Shown piece after piece: positions 35,105 through 43,494 of a DNA stretch of 64,000 nt (the first letter of the stretch is position 1; each line of letters starts with the position of its first letter). A program made the position numbers and the translations under genes. The DNA comes from an uncultured Alphaproteobacteria bacterium (GTDB lineage Bacteria; Pseudomonadota; Alphaproteobacteria; Rs-D84). Where the stretch lies: assembly GCA_934272785.1 (NCBI GenBank), contig CAKQSE010000005.1, positions 8,825 through 72,824 on the forward strand, read 5' to 3'. The notes below the pieces were generated by a model. The model searched no databases. It had not been told where the DNA came from and saw nothing but the letters and a program-made list of their open reading frames with translations.

Positions 35105-35290
35105 ATGAGAAAAAAAACGTCATCAACCCAAAAAGTTGTCGCCAAGCTGGACGAGGCCATCGCGGCATTTCGTGAAATGCAGGCGGAACGCCCACAAGAC
35201 AAGGATTCTATTGCGGCACGAATTGTCGTTCTGGAATGGTTAAAGACGGGCAACCCGGGTGAATTGACGGTTGATATCCCCAATGAATAA
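35105..35290 (+). CDS. Small basic protein of unknown function, 61 residues
   Basis: A short gene supported by a strong promoter, an AGAGAG ribosome-binding site before ATG 35105 and a terminator right after it. The product starts MRKKTSSTQKVVAKLDEAIA, is mainly helical (about 10-50) and has no cysteines or membrane segment. I prefer it to the longer minus-strand frame 35008-35313, which has no site or promoter. Family not recognised. Confidence 0.7.
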   Translation: MRKKTSSTQKVVAKLDEAIAAFREMQAERPQDKDSIAARIVVLEWLKTGNPGELTVDIPNE

Positions 35291-35302
35291 AAAGCAAAAA
35301 TT

Positions 35303-35331
35303 AAACGCCCCAAACGGGGCGTTTTTTATTA
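35303..35331. terminator. Bidirectional terminator
   Basis: AAACGCCCC-aaac-GGGGCGTTTTTT between the small gene and the convergent amidase gene. Confidence 0.85.
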
Positions 35332-36507
35332 CACATCAAAATCGTAATTTTTAATTGAACGGACAATCGCCGCGACCAGTTTATCCTGGTGACTGTCGGT
35401 TTTTAATAATTTTTCTTCGGCGGCATTAGACAGGTGCCCCAATTCAATCAATGCCCCCGGCACGGTTGAACGCAATACCGCAAATGGTGCGTGACGAACG
35501 CCGGGACCGGGTTGTGCCTCTATATTTGCCTTGCGCATGGCGCGGGACGCACCGGTTGCATATTCTTCGGACAATTCGGCAACCGCATGTTGTTGCAACG
35601 CCGACAGCGCGCTGCGAATATTTGGTTCGAAATCGGTAAATCCCTCTACCCCAATCTTGTCGGCGGCATTTTCAGCCTCGGCCAGTTTTTTGGCCTCTTC
35701 GTCCGATGCCTTTTCAGACAATGTATAGATTGAAAATCCCTTCATTGCGCGGCTGGGGTTTGCATTGGCGTGCAGCGATATGAACAAGTCCGCATGACGT
35801 TTTTCCCCAATCTCGGCCCGTTCGGCCAATTTCAGATAACGATCATCACTGCGCGTTAAATATGTTTTGAATCCGTTCGCGTCCAGTTTATTTTTCAACT
35901 TGCGTGCGACAGCCAAAACAACGGTCTTTTCCTTGGTCCCGTTTTTACCGATACAGCCCGGATCCTTGCCCCCGTGACCAGCGTCAATAACAATTACATA
36001 TTTTTTTGTGTTGGCGGCCTTTTTCTGGGCGTCCTGGGTCAATGCACCGGTTGTTGTCGTTGTGGATTTTGCAACCGCGCCGCCACTGCCCGCGACAAAG
36101 TCCAAGACCAGGCGGTATCCACTGTCCCCGTTGGGTTCCAGTATCATTATCTGGCTCTTGGCGATTTCGGCGATTGGGCGTGTCAGGTTTGCGGTTAAAT
36201 CCACACTGTCCCCAGATTGGGTCTGGGTAATTGATTTAACCAATGTCCCCGACGCCAGTGATGGCGAAATTGACGTGTTTGCTGTTGTATTGTTCAGATG
36301 GACAATCAGTTGGTTCGGCGCATACGACAGCGAATACGATGGTCGTGACGCCATTTCAATGACCAGGCGTGTTTTTGCCCCCGGCTGTGCACCCGTGCGC
36401 AACGAACGCAACGAATTACGTGCAGCAAACGCCATGCGGGGCATGCAATACACCGCCATTATTGCAAAACCACTGACCTGTAAAAGACTTCTTCTGGATA
36501 TTTTCAT
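35329..36507 (-). CDS. amiC: N-acetylmuramoyl-L-alanine amidase, AmiC type
   Basis: Periplasmic zinc amidase that splits septal peptidoglycan in cell separation. The 392 residues have a Tat-like signal (ISRRSLLQVSGFAIMAVYC), an AMIN targeting domain (about 45-135) and an Amidase_3 domain (about 170-390) with Zn ligands VIDAGHGGKDPG, Glu in TKEKTVVL and SLHANANPS, and the catalytic Glu in LIELGHLSN. TATAAT ends 9 bases before the ATG and there is no Shine-Dalgarno sequence. Confidence 0.93.
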   Translation of the reverse strand: MKISRRSLLQVSGFAIMAVYCMPRMAFAARNSLRSLRTGAQPGAKTRLVIEMASRPSYSLSYAPNQLIVHLNNTTANTSISPSLASGTLVKSITQTQSGDSVDLTANLTRPIAEIAKSQIMILEPNGDSGYRLVLDFVAGSGGAVAKSTTTTTGALTQDAQKKAANTKKYVIVIDAGHGGKDPGCIGKNGTKEKTVVLAVARKLKNKLDANGFKTYLTRSDDRYLKLAERAEIGEKRHADLFISLHANANPSRAMKGFSIYTLSEKASDEEAKKLAEAENAADKIGVEGFTDFEPNIRSALSALQQHAVAELSEEYATGASRAMRKANIEAQPGPGVRHAPFAVLRSTVPGALIELGHLSNAAEEKLLKTDSHQDKLVAAIVRSIKNYDFDV

Positions 36508-36516
36508 TTGTGATGA

Positions 36517-36545
36517 ATTATATCAAATTTCATGTGCCCGTTCAA
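36517..36545 (-). promoter_or_regulatory. Promoter of amiC (leaderless type)
   Basis: Minus-strand TTGAAC, 17 bases, TATAAT, then 9 bases to ATG 36507. Confidence 0.65.
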
Positions 36546-36564
36546 GATTATAAACACATTTAGA

Positions 36565-36593
36565 TTGATTTTAACGGATAACTATCCTAGGAT
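36565..36593 (+). promoter_or_regulatory. Promoter of YibB-like gene with palindrome over -10
   Basis: TTGATT, 17 bases, TAGGAT. The -10 lies within ATCCTAGGAT, a palindrome sharing its TCCTAGGA core with the site at the XRE gene. Confidence 0.45.
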
Positions 36594-36613
36594 TTGTCCA
36601 TCAGGAGTTCTAC

Positions 36614-37552
36614 ATGGAAAACACATTGCAAATCCCGTATGACAAGAAACGCACGGACATCACGTTCTGCACAATGTTATTCAAAATCCCGGACGAAGAC
36701 CGATTTGGCGGTCTGAAACACACCGACCGAAAATTTGAAAAATTCTATCTGCCATCATTGAAACAATTGATTCAGACATTTGAACGCGTGGCATTGTGGT
36801 GCGACCGCGAAACGGCCGAGTACCTGCGCGCGGCGGGTTTGGATAAAAACATTATGATGCGTGTGATGGATTTTGCCGACCTGCCCCATATGGCGGAACG
36901 CGACGAAATGGCGAAAATAATGTCGGGCATGTCGCGGTATCGTGGATACCTGCTGCATAATAAAACGCCGATGGATTGGGTGGATTACATGATGATTATT
37001 GATGCCAAGCCTGCGGTTATCAAATGGGCGGCAGAAAATAATAAATTCAACTCGGATTATTTTATGTGGATTGATGGTGGTGGTCTGAATTCGCTGTATG
37101 TGAATTTCTGGCGCGATTGGACCGGCACGGTTGATGCACACCCGACCAGATGTCGTCTGGCGGTGCAAAACACAATGGCAAAGACACGGCCGGATTTTGT
37201 TCCGAACTTTATATACCGCCCGTTTGAACGTGCACATCGTCGGCGTATTATGCCCGCGACCGCCACGACATTGGCGGCCCAGAGTTTAACTGACATTGCG
37301 ATGATAAACGCCGACTATGACGTGCCGGCAACATCGTTTATGATTCCGCGCAATCTGGCCGAACAATTTTATACCGATTTTGAACGCGTGCGCCTGGTTA
37401 TGAAAAAGCACGGACTGGTTTCAACCGAACAGGCGGTATTCCAGGCGATGATGAAATTTGACGTATCAAGCATGTTTGAAATTGTCTATGTTTCCGGATA
37501 TGCGGGTGTGTATGCCGCAATCGCACGTTCAACACCAGATTGTATATTGTAA
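36614..37552 (+). CDS. HtrL/YibB-like protein
   Basis: 312 residues, cytosolic. TFCTMLFKIPDEDRFGG near the N-terminus, the metal-binding-like SDYFMWIDGGG (about 152-162) and the overall length fit the HtrL/YibB family (PF09612), which resembles glycosyltransferases and in E. coli lies near lipopolysaccharide core genes. Substrate unknown. ATG 36614 follows CAGGAG. It is a single-gene unit whose promoter may carry the same operator as the XRE gene. Confidence 0.7.
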   Translation: MENTLQIPYDKKRTDITFCTMLFKIPDEDRFGGLKHTDRKFEKFYLPSLKQLIQTFERVALWCDRETAEYLRAAGLDKNIMMRVMDFADLPHMAERDEMAKIMSGMSRYRGYLLHNKTPMDWVDYMMIIDAKPAVIKWAAENNKFNSDYFMWIDGGGLNSLYVNFWRDWTGTVDAHPTRCRLAVQNTMAKTRPDFVPNFIYRPFERAHRRRIMPATATTLAAQSLTDIAMINADYDVPATSFMIPRNLAEQFYTDFERVRLVMKKHGLVSTEQAVFQAMMKFDVSSMFEIVYVSGYAGVYAAIARSTPDCIL

Positions 37553-37555
37553 GCA

Positions 37556-37590
37556 AAAAATAAAACCGCCGAAACGGCGGTTTTTAATTT
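37556..37590 (+). terminator. Terminator of YibB-like gene
   Basis: AAAACCGCC-gaa-ACGGCGGTTTTT hairpin with T run. Confidence 0.85.
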
Positions 37591-37599
37591 TTGTTATTT

Positions 37600-38844
37600 T
37601 TATTTGCTAATACAATTTGCAAACTTTTGCGCGACCAGCGAACTCTGCGCGTCCGTCATCGTCTGGACCGGGATAATATAGCAACGGCCACTGTCACGGA
37701 TAACGAATACCTTGGTTCCGCGTTTATATGCGCGTTGCATATTGTCCATCTGGGATGATGTTAAAAACGCATTTTGTGTTGTCGCCGTGTTGGATAATCC
37801 CGCCTGGACCACCTGGTGCGCAGTGTTATAGTCCCACAGTTCCGACATTGATTGAATTTCCATATACAGCGATTGATCTTCGTATGGATTTTCAACCGGC
37901 TGGTTACCCGTGCCCGGGAACGCAACACCAACCGCCAATGCCGCCGCGGTCTGTAACGCCGTCGGTTGTGATGATGACGATGATGTTGATGCGCCTGATG
38001 TGTTGATTGTCATATCGTCACCGCATGCCAAATTCATACGGTTTGTATAACTGGCCAAAACAGAATCAACCGCGACCCGCCAATCCGAGCCCTTTTTATT
38101 CAAATCCAGACTGACAATCTTTTCGGCCCAGCCCCAAACATTTGCACCAACGTTACCCGCATTGGCAAAACGGGTTACCATTTCCGCACTGCCCCCTGGG
38201 ACGCCGGCACCACAATAATCGGTCAGTTGTGTTGTCAGCATACTGGACGTTTCGTTGCCGTATGACAGTGCGACCGAATGGCACGCCATTGCGGCCTCTA
38301 ACTCTTGCCGGCGTTGCAGGCACAAATCAGAATGCGACTTTGACAACTGGGTCGCCATATTTGCCATCGACAGATATGACATCAATTCCTGTTGCACATA
38401 TGGTGGACACAGGCGCGCCGCCGTGTTCATACCGCCCGTGCCGGTGCGTGTATTTGTATTATATTGCGGCAGTAATACCGATGTATCCTTTTGCAGGCAC
38501 AACAGTGCATAGTTATACAGTTCACTTTCGGTTGCATATTGGCATTTTGATTCACGAACGCCCGGAACGACCGTTGTATCGCCACAGTAATCGGACAAAC
38601 ATTTATAGATTTTATCACGACATGCGGAATCAACGTCCGGCTGGGTCACCATATAGTATGTATTTCGCTGGTTCTGTTTATATGCGTTTGCGACACCGGC
38701 ATTACCGCGACTGCCACTGGCGGTGGTTGTATTCACCGATACATAGCGCGCGCCGGTTGCCGTGCCCGCAGACACCGCCATTGCGCCCACGCCATATGAC
38801 GCAACCAATCCAAATACCCCCAATATACCGAAAATATTCTTCAT
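37600..38844 (-). CDS. Secreted cysteine-containing protein of unknown function
   Basis: 414 residues. I use the ATG at 38844, after AGAGGGA, because it begins a signal peptide (MKNIFGILGVFGLVASYGVG, cleavage near AMA). The mature protein has a Ser/Thr-rich start, helical segments with paired cysteines (ACRDKIYKCLSDYCG, ALLCLQKD, CLQRRQELEAAMACHS) and a Ser-rich linker (about 290-300). Its cysteine pairing resembles the truncated protein at 1-1824. No known family; the context gives no function. Confidence 0.75.
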   Translation of the reverse strand: MKNIFGILGVFGLVASYGVGAMAVSAGTATGARYVSVNTTTASGSRGNAGVANAYKQNQRNTYYMVTQPDVDSACRDKIYKCLSDYCGDTTVVPGVRESKCQYATESELYNYALLCLQKDTSVLLPQYNTNTRTGTGGMNTAARLCPPYVQQELMSYLSMANMATQLSKSHSDLCLQRRQELEAAMACHSVALSYGNETSSMLTTQLTDYCGAGVPGGSAEMVTRFANAGNVGANVWGWAEKIVSLDLNKKGSDWRVAVDSVLASYTNRMNLACGDDMTINTSGASTSSSSSQPTALQTAAALAVGVAFPGTGNQPVENPYEDQSLYMEIQSMSELWDYNTAHQVVQAGLSNTATTQNAFLTSSQMDNMQRAYKRGTKVFVIRDSGRCYIIPVQTMTDAQSSLVAQKFANCISK

Positions 38845-38926
38845 AAAAATCCCTCTCGTTGCGTGAATTTTAACATAATTGTCCATAAAAGGCAACCCCT
38901 CTTTTGCGTGCCGGGTCACAAAAAGA

Positions 38927-38954
38927 TTGATTTAAGTAAATATCCTGGTAATAT
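38927..38954 (+). promoter_or_regulatory. Promoter of prfB (leaderless type)
   Basis: TTGATT, 16 bases, TAATAT, then 7 bases to ATG 38962. Confidence 0.55.
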
Positions 38955-38961
38955 TTGACGC

Positions 38962-40033
38962 ATGTTGATACCAAATGAATCTTTGAATCAAATCCGCGAC
39001 GACATTTCTGCCGTCAGGGGGTTCCTTTGACCCGGCAAAATTGGCCGATGAAATATCCAAATTAAATGACGCGACGGCGGCACCCGACCTGTGGGATAAT
39101 CCTGATCATGCACGCGCGCTGTTACAGAAAAAGTCATCGTTGGAAAAACAGTTGTCTGAATTACAGACGTTGGAATCCGAATACCAGAATTTGGTTGAAT
39201 TATACGAATTGGCACCCGAAGATGGCGACGTATTGGGCGCGATTGAAAAACTGGCCGATGCCGCCCATCGGGCAAAGTTTATTACGCTGTTTCGTGATCC
39301 GGCGGACAATAACGGCGCATTTTTGTTTATCCAGGCCGGTGCCGGCGGGACCGAGGCCCAAGATTGGGCACAAATGATGTCGCGCATGTACGCGCGCTGG
39401 GCCGAACGGCACGGTTTCGTGACCGAGGTTATCGAAGAACACGAGGGTGACACCGCGGGCATCAAGAACATCACATATCGCATCAGTGGTGAACGTGCAT
39501 ACGGGTGGCTGAAAAACGAAATCGGGGTTCATCGTCTGGTTCGAATTTCGCCATTTAACGCCAATGGCAAACGCCAGACCAGTTTTGCGTCTGTTGACGT
39601 TTGGCCCGACGTTGATGATTCTATCGAGATAGAGATAAATGACAAAGACCTGCGTATTGATACGTATCGTTCATCTGGCGCGGGGGGCCAGCATGTCAAC
39701 AAGACCGACAGTGCGGTTCGCATAACACACATCCCAACAAACACGGTTGTCACATGCCAGAACGAGCGCAGCCAGATTCAAAACAAGGAAATGGCGATGA
39801 AAATGCTGCGGTCACGCCTGTATGAATTGGAATTACAAAAACGTGCCGCCGAAGAAAACGCCGCCAAGGCCGCGCAAAAAAAGATTGAATGGGGCAGCCA
39901 GATTCGAAACTATGTCCTGTATCCATACCAGTTGGTCAAAGACGTGCGCACAGGTGTTGAAAAAACGGACTCCGCTGCGGTGCTGGATGGGGACCTGGAC
40001 GACTTTATGTTGGCGGCACTGGCGCGCGACTAA
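38962..40033 (+). CDS. prfB: Peptide chain release factor 2, programmed +1 frameshift
   Basis: Recognises UGA and UAA and releases the peptide. The first 22 codons (from MLIPNESLNQIRDD) end at an in-frame TGA at 39028-39030; a +1 shift continues into the long frame, giving 356 residues. Codon-recognition SPF (VRISPFNANGKR) and the catalytic GGQ (SGAGGQHVNK) are intact. No Shine-Dalgarno sequence precedes the start, which lies 7 bases after TAATAT. It is a single-gene unit. Confidence 0.96.
39016..39031 (+). promoter_or_regulatory. prfB frameshift site
   Basis: AGGGGG (internal Shine-Dalgarno), then TTC CTT TGA C. This is the classic RF2 autoregulatory site: slow termination at UGA permits the +1 slip at CUU. 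Confidence 0.95.
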
Positions 40034-40038
40034 AAACC

Positions 40039-40068
40039 TTGACTTTTGATAAATTGACAATACCATAT
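40039..40068 (+). promoter_or_regulatory. Possible promoter of APH-fold gene pair
   Basis: TTGACT, 18 bases, CCATAT. Its 5' part (TTGACTTTTGATAAA) also occurs in the rpsP promoter. Confidence 0.35.
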
Positions 40069-40101
40069 GTTTGACAAGTTTTTATCAAAAGGATTCTTAC
40101 A

Positions 40102-40929
40102 ATGAACTTAGTTCCCGATTTTTATCTGAGTGCAATTCGCACCGCGTTGCCGGATATCAATGGTCTGCGCCGGCCGGTTGTGCGTGGGGCGTTAAACACG
40201 ACGTTTATCGCGTCAACACCACGTGGTAAATTCATCTGCAAATTTAATCATCGCGATATGGCGAACAAAAATGCAAAATTCAGCCAGATTATGGCGCGTG
40301 CCGGTGTTGCAATTCCGACGTCCACCGTGCACGAATACAAGGGTTACTGGTTTGAAGTATATCCAATGATTCCAGGCAAAACATTATATGAATGCGTGGA
40401 AAACAACCAGAAAAATCTGAACGTCATTGATGTCTATGAAGATGTGATACAGGAATTCGTCAAGATGACCACAATCCCCAGTATTGCAACACTGGACGAC
40501 ATAAAATTCAAACATATTCACCAGGTTGCATATCGCAATGTTTCGGATATGACCAGTCCGATTGTCGCCCCGGTATTTGCTGGCGCGGTTCGCGCAATGA
40601 ATATTGGTGGTGGCCATATGGGTCTGTATCACTGTGGCATAACACCCAAGAACATCATTGTGTCCGACACGAACAAGTTTGCCGGGCTGGTCGATTTGGA
40701 CGACGTTGCCGTTGCGGAACGCGATTATGCGTTTGGTATTATGGCGACGCAATACGCCAATATGGGATATCGCACAGATGACCTGATTGATATGTATGAA
40801 GGTATCCAGTATTACAACCAAGATACAAATATGTCTGTCCTGAACGACAAATCAATCAAACGCATTGGTCGCATAAACAACGCCGATCGTTGGTTGATGT
40901 GGCAACGAAACAAGACCCGCACAAAATAA
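40102..40929 (+). CDS. APH/choline-kinase-fold protein, probable pseudokinase
   Basis: 275 residues of aminoglycoside-phosphotransferase/choline-kinase fold: GALNTTFIAS (nucleotide loop), KFICKFN (lysine), YPMIPGKTLYE (hinge) and GLVDLDDVAVAERDY (metal-binding Asp). The catalytic loop, normally HxDxxxxN, reads HCGITPKN: His and Asn stay but the base Asp is Gly. It is followed 4 bases later by a paralogue with an intact loop, so it may be a regulatory pseudokinase partner. Substrate unknown. Start follows AAAGGATT. Confidence 0.75.
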   Translation: MNLVPDFYLSAIRTALPDINGLRRPVVRGALNTTFIASTPRGKFICKFNHRDMANKNAKFSQIMARAGVAIPTSTVHEYKGYWFEVYPMIPGKTLYECVENNQKNLNVIDVYEDVIQEFVKMTTIPSIATLDDIKFKHIHQVAYRNVSDMTSPIVAPVFAGAVRAMNIGGGHMGLYHCGITPKNIIVSDTNKFAGLVDLDDVAVAERDYAFGIMATQYANMGYRTDDLIDMYEGIQYYNQDTNMSVLNDKSIKRIGRINNADRWLMWQRNKTRTK

Positions 40930-40933
40930 CATA

Positions 40934-41737
40934 ATGCAAAAACATGGCACCGAATTTTATCACGCCGCAATAAAAAGCCTGTATCCTGATGCGTCTGGCA
41001 TACGGATACCGGCGGTGCCCGGCGGAATCAGTCCGCTGTTTCTGGCGGATACAGATAAAGGCACGATTGTCTGTAAATTTAACGACGCCGATATAATCAA
41101 ACGCAATCACATTATTTCAGAAACGTTAAACCTGTGCGATGTGCCGGTGCCGCGCACGACAACGCACGCATATCTGGATGTGCATATGGAGGCATATCCA
41201 TACTGTCCCGATCGCACATTGTTTGAACACGTCGCCGACGGTATGTCAGACGACAAAATATTTCATATCTATACCGAAATTTTGGATGCCCAGTATCAGA
41301 TGACGCGCGTTGACGTGGCCGGACTGCCCCTGGGCGATAAAAAGTATTTTTCGCGTGTATTTATCGCAAATTCGCGAAATAAATTGCCACTGAAACTGGT
41401 TGTGCCCTATTCCATGTTTGTGACGCTGATGTCACGCACAGGGACGCAATACCTGATACACAATGATATGCACCAGAAAAATATCCTGGCGACACGTGAT
41501 GGGCGACTCAGCCGTCTGCTGGACCTGGACCCGATTGCGGTTGGTAACGAAACATTTGCGATATTAATGTTGCTGCGGCATTGTCCATTGAACGTGCACA
41601 AAACATTGATGGAATATTACCAAGATATCAGTCGTCGCAAATTGCCCCAGACGCTGATATTACAAATGCTGCGAGTCCTGGACGCAATTCGTGCAAAACG
41701 CCGCGCGTTGGATGATTGGGTTGTTTGTCATCGTTAA
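40934..41737 (+). CDS. APH/choline-kinase-fold phosphotransferase
   Basis: 267 residues, paralogue of the preceding gene (shared layout: LYPDASGIRIPAVPGG, IVCKFND, MEAYPYCPDRTLFEHV). Here the catalytic loop HNDMHQKN keeps the Asp and the metal-binding LLDLDPIAVGNE is present, so it should be an active small-molecule kinase. Choline, ethanolamine or another alcohol are candidate substrates from the fold; no lic or other pathway gene is adjacent to narrow this. It follows its paralogue by 4 bases with no separate promoter. Confidence 0.78.
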   Translation: MQKHGTEFYHAAIKSLYPDASGIRIPAVPGGISPLFLADTDKGTIVCKFNDADIIKRNHIISETLNLCDVPVPRTTTHAYLDVHMEAYPYCPDRTLFEHVADGMSDDKIFHIYTEILDAQYQMTRVDVAGLPLGDKKYFSRVFIANSRNKLPLKLVVPYSMFVTLMSRTGTQYLIHNDMHQKNILATRDGRLSRLLDLDPIAVGNETFAILMLLRHCPLNVHKTLMEYYQDISRRKLPQTLILQMLRVLDAIRAKRRALDDWVVCHR

Positions 41738-41741
41738 AGCC

Positions 41742-41769
41742 TTGCATTTTATCGATAAATATTTATAAT
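41742..41769 (+). promoter_or_regulatory. Promoter of tRNA-Arg(CCG)
   Basis: TTGCAT, 16 bases, TATAAT, directly after the kinase stop codon. Confidence 0.75.
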
Positions 41770-41781
41770 ATGTGCGCAAAT

Positions 41782-41858
41782 GCACCCGTGGCTCAACTGG
41801 ATAGAGCATCGCCCTCCGAAGGCGGGGACTGCGCGTTCGAATCGCGCCGGGTGCGCCA
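41782..41858 (+). tRNA. tRNA-Arg(CCG)
   Basis: Acceptor GCACCCG/CGGGTGC, discriminator G, anticodon loop CTCCGAA (CCG) on stem TCGCC/GGCGG, T-loop TTCGAAT, encoded CCA. Confidence 0.95.
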
Positions 41859-41864
41859 AAAATC

Positions 41865-41893
41865 TAACCGTCGTATTGCGACGGTTTTATTTT
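41865..41893 (+). terminator. tRNA-Arg terminator
   Basis: AACCGTCG-tatt-GCGACGGTT followed by TTATTTTTG; an identical copy lies at 42048-42076. Confidence 0.85.
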
Positions 41894-41995
41894 TGTTACG
41901 CGCAACCCGCGATTTGGACGCGCACGCGTTCGACAACTGAGTAGGCAAGCCAAGTGATAACGCAGGCGAGCCGTCACGAGTGCCACGCAGACACG

Positions 41996-42041
41996 GCGGA
42001 TTTTTAATCCGACGGTCGAGTGAATCCGTCCGGGTGCGCCA
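41996..42041 (+). pseudogene. tRNA-like relic
   Basis: GCGGATTTTTAATCCGACGG looks like a tRNA-Lys(TTT) anticodon arm, followed by a perfect GACGG/CCGTC T-stem with an enlarged 10-base loop, then the CGGGTGC-G-CCA end shared with tRNA-Arg. No matching 5' acceptor strand or D-arm was found, so it is not a functional tRNA. Confidence 0.45.
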
Positions 42042-42163
42042 AAAATTTAACCGTCGTATTGCGACGGTTTTATTTTTGTTACGCGCAACCCGCAAAACAA
42101 AATGAAAAAACTCCTTGTTTTTCGTGCGACCGTTCTTTTACAATGCGTGCAAAGGTTATTCGT

Positions 42164-42622
42164 ATGAAACGCGTATTGATTTTATTTCTGACACTGGGCG
42201 TTGCGGCCTGCAACAGCATGTATATCAAACCTGATACAATGGTTAAAAACCAAACCGTCTATGCAACGCGGGGTGGTTATTCTATGCGACGCAGCATCAA
42301 AGAACGCCTGGAATCGCGCGGATACCATGTAATAGTTGGCAAAATGAAATCCCACACAGATTTTTCTAATGACGATTCTGACATAGAATTGGCCCGAGAA
42401 GAAGTGCCCAGCGACGTGCGTTATGTTGTAAAGGTCGCAGAGCGTCGTGAGAAAGTATTTGCGTTTTGGTGTCCATTTAATGGATGGTGGTGGTGGAATT
42501 TTAATGTGTCAATTGCCGACCAACAGACGGGCGAAGAATTGATGACCTGGCGTGGTCGTGGATGTGCAAACAGTTCATTGCGCAAACTGGACGCCGCACT
42601 GGATAAACTGGAAATGGAATAA
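42164..42622 (+). CDS. Lipoprotein of unknown function
   Basis: 152 residues with a lipoprotein signal (MKRVLILFLTLGVAACNS, lipobox VAAC, Cys at about 16). The mature part has YSMRRSIKERLESRGYHVIVGK and a tryptophan run (FNGWWWWNFNV), then DQQTGEELMTWRGRGCANS. It resembles small outer-membrane lipoproteins that read an ageing beta-sandwich, but I cannot name a family. ATG 42164 follows AAAGG; the longer frame from 42020 runs through the tRNA repeat. Confidence 0.72.
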   Translation: MKRVLILFLTLGVAACNSMYIKPDTMVKNQTVYATRGGYSMRRSIKERLESRGYHVIVGKMKSHTDFSNDDSDIELAREEVPSDVRYVVKVAERREKVFAFWCPFNGWWWWNFNVSIADQQTGEELMTWRGRGCANSSLRKLDAALDKLEME

Positions 42623-42639
42623 CAATAAATAGTCATTGC

Positions 42640-42736
42640 GGATTCTCAAGACCACCCCGGCACTTCGTGCCACCCCTCCACCGGAGGGGAACTTAGTCCG
42701 CGACAAGAAAAAACTAGCGCGCCCAAGGCGCGCAAT
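42640..42736. repeat. Cluster of three hairpins, probable intergenic repeat element
   Basis: GGCAC-ttc-GTGCC, CCCCTCC-acc-GGAGGGG and GCGCGCC-caa-GGCGCGC follow one another between convergent genes. No open frame. Confidence 0.45.
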
Positions 42737-42769
42737 CATTGCGCTCTGCTCTCTACACTCTGCTCTCTA
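42737..42769. repeat. Dispersed 33-base CTCTCTG repeat, copy 2
   Basis: Starts CATTGCGCTCTGCTCTCTAC; 29 of 33 bases match 8967-8999. Lies directly beyond the rubrerythrin terminator. Confidence 0.75.
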
Positions 42770-42771
42770 AT

Positions 42772-42798
42772 AAAAAATGCCCCGGTGGGGCATTTTTT
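42772..42798. terminator. Terminator of rubrerythrin gene
   Basis: AAAAAATGCCCC-ggt-GGGGCATTTTTT, bidirectional. Confidence 0.85.
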
Positions 42799-43426
42799 AT
42801 TCGTCGATGTTTGTGTATTCACAAAAACCTTCGTTCGTATCACAGCGGGAAATTGTTCCTTCGCTGATAAAGTATCCTTGGGCGTGCAGGCATGCCGGGC
42901 AGACCTTTGGTGCCTCGGTCCCGATGTGCCACATGCCGCAATTCGTGCAACGCCACATAACAATGTGATCCTGTTTGAACAATGTGCCGTTTTCAATTGC
43001 GTCAATCAATGCGCGATAGCGTGATTCATGATAACGTTCGGCATATCCGATGTTTTTCAGCACGTCTGCGATTGCTGGGAAACCTTCCTGTGCGGCAATT
43101 TGTGCAAACTTTGGATACATATTCGTGTTTTCTTCGTGTTCACCGTATGCGGCGGCCTGTAAATTTTCCAGTGTTGTACCGATTTTGCCCGCCGGGAAAG
43201 ACGCGGTTATTTCCAAATCGCCCCCTTCCAAAAACTTGAACAAACGTGATGCGTGCTCTTTTTCCTGGTCGGCTGTTTCCAAGAATATTTTTGAAATTGC
43301 CTGGTAACCCTCGTCCTTGGCCTTGGACGCAAAGAAAGTGTAGCGATTGCGTGCCTGGGATTCGCCTGCAAATGCAATCAACAGGTTCTTTTCTGTCTGG
43401 GTTCCTTTCAATGATGTTTGTGCCAT
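42797..43426 (-). CDS. Rubrerythrin
   Basis: Non-haem di-iron peroxidase of anaerobes and microaerophiles. The 209 residues have the ferritin-like four-helix part with the iron-ligand motifs (AGESQARNRY, DQEKEHA, GEHEENT, ERYHESRY) and a C-terminal rubredoxin-like domain (CTNCG...CPAC). About 20 extra residues with two more cysteines follow the normal end. Strong AGGAG site before ATG 43426; own promoter and terminator. Confidence 0.95.
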   Translation of the reverse strand: MAQTSLKGTQTEKNLLIAFAGESQARNRYTFFASKAKDEGYQAISKIFLETADQEKEHASRLFKFLEGGDLEITASFPAGKIGTTLENLQAAAYGEHEENTNMYPKFAQIAAQEGFPAIADVLKNIGYAERYHESRYRALIDAIENGTLFKQDHIVMWRCTNCGMWHIGTEAPKVCPACLHAQGYFISEGTISRCDTNEGFCEYTNIDE

Positions 43427-43465
43427 ATTTGCTTTCTCCTTTTTTCTGATTTTATTGACAGGACA

Positions 43466-43493
43466 ATTTTACCAGAAAAAGTCAGAAAAGCAA
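43466..43493 (-). promoter_or_regulatory. Promoter of rubrerythrin gene
   Basis: Minus-strand TTGCTT, 16 bases, TAAAAT, starting 2 bases after the obgE stop. Confidence 0.6.
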
Positions 43494-43494
43494 A

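Larger units (their letters stand above)
41848..42093 (+). repeat. 63-base direct repeat of the tRNA-Arg 3' end and terminator
   Basis: 41848-41910 and 42031-42093 are identical except for one base (C/T at position 17). Each copy holds the last acceptor strand CGGGTGCG, CCA and the whole terminator plus TTACGCGCAACCCGC. The 120 bases between are non-coding. Confidence 0.92.

Noticed and set aside
35008..35313. 101-codon minus-strand open frame over the small gene at 35105
   Set aside because: The plus-strand alternative has TTGACG/TATAAT, a ribosome-binding site and a terminator; this one has none.
38962..39030. Early stop in prfB that looks like a disrupting mutation
   Set aside because: It is the canonical programmed frameshift site (AGGGGG, CTT TGA C) that autoregulates RF2.
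41716..42095. Open frames running over tRNA-Arg and its repeat on both strands
   Set aside because: They read through tRNA and terminator sequence; typical spurious frames.
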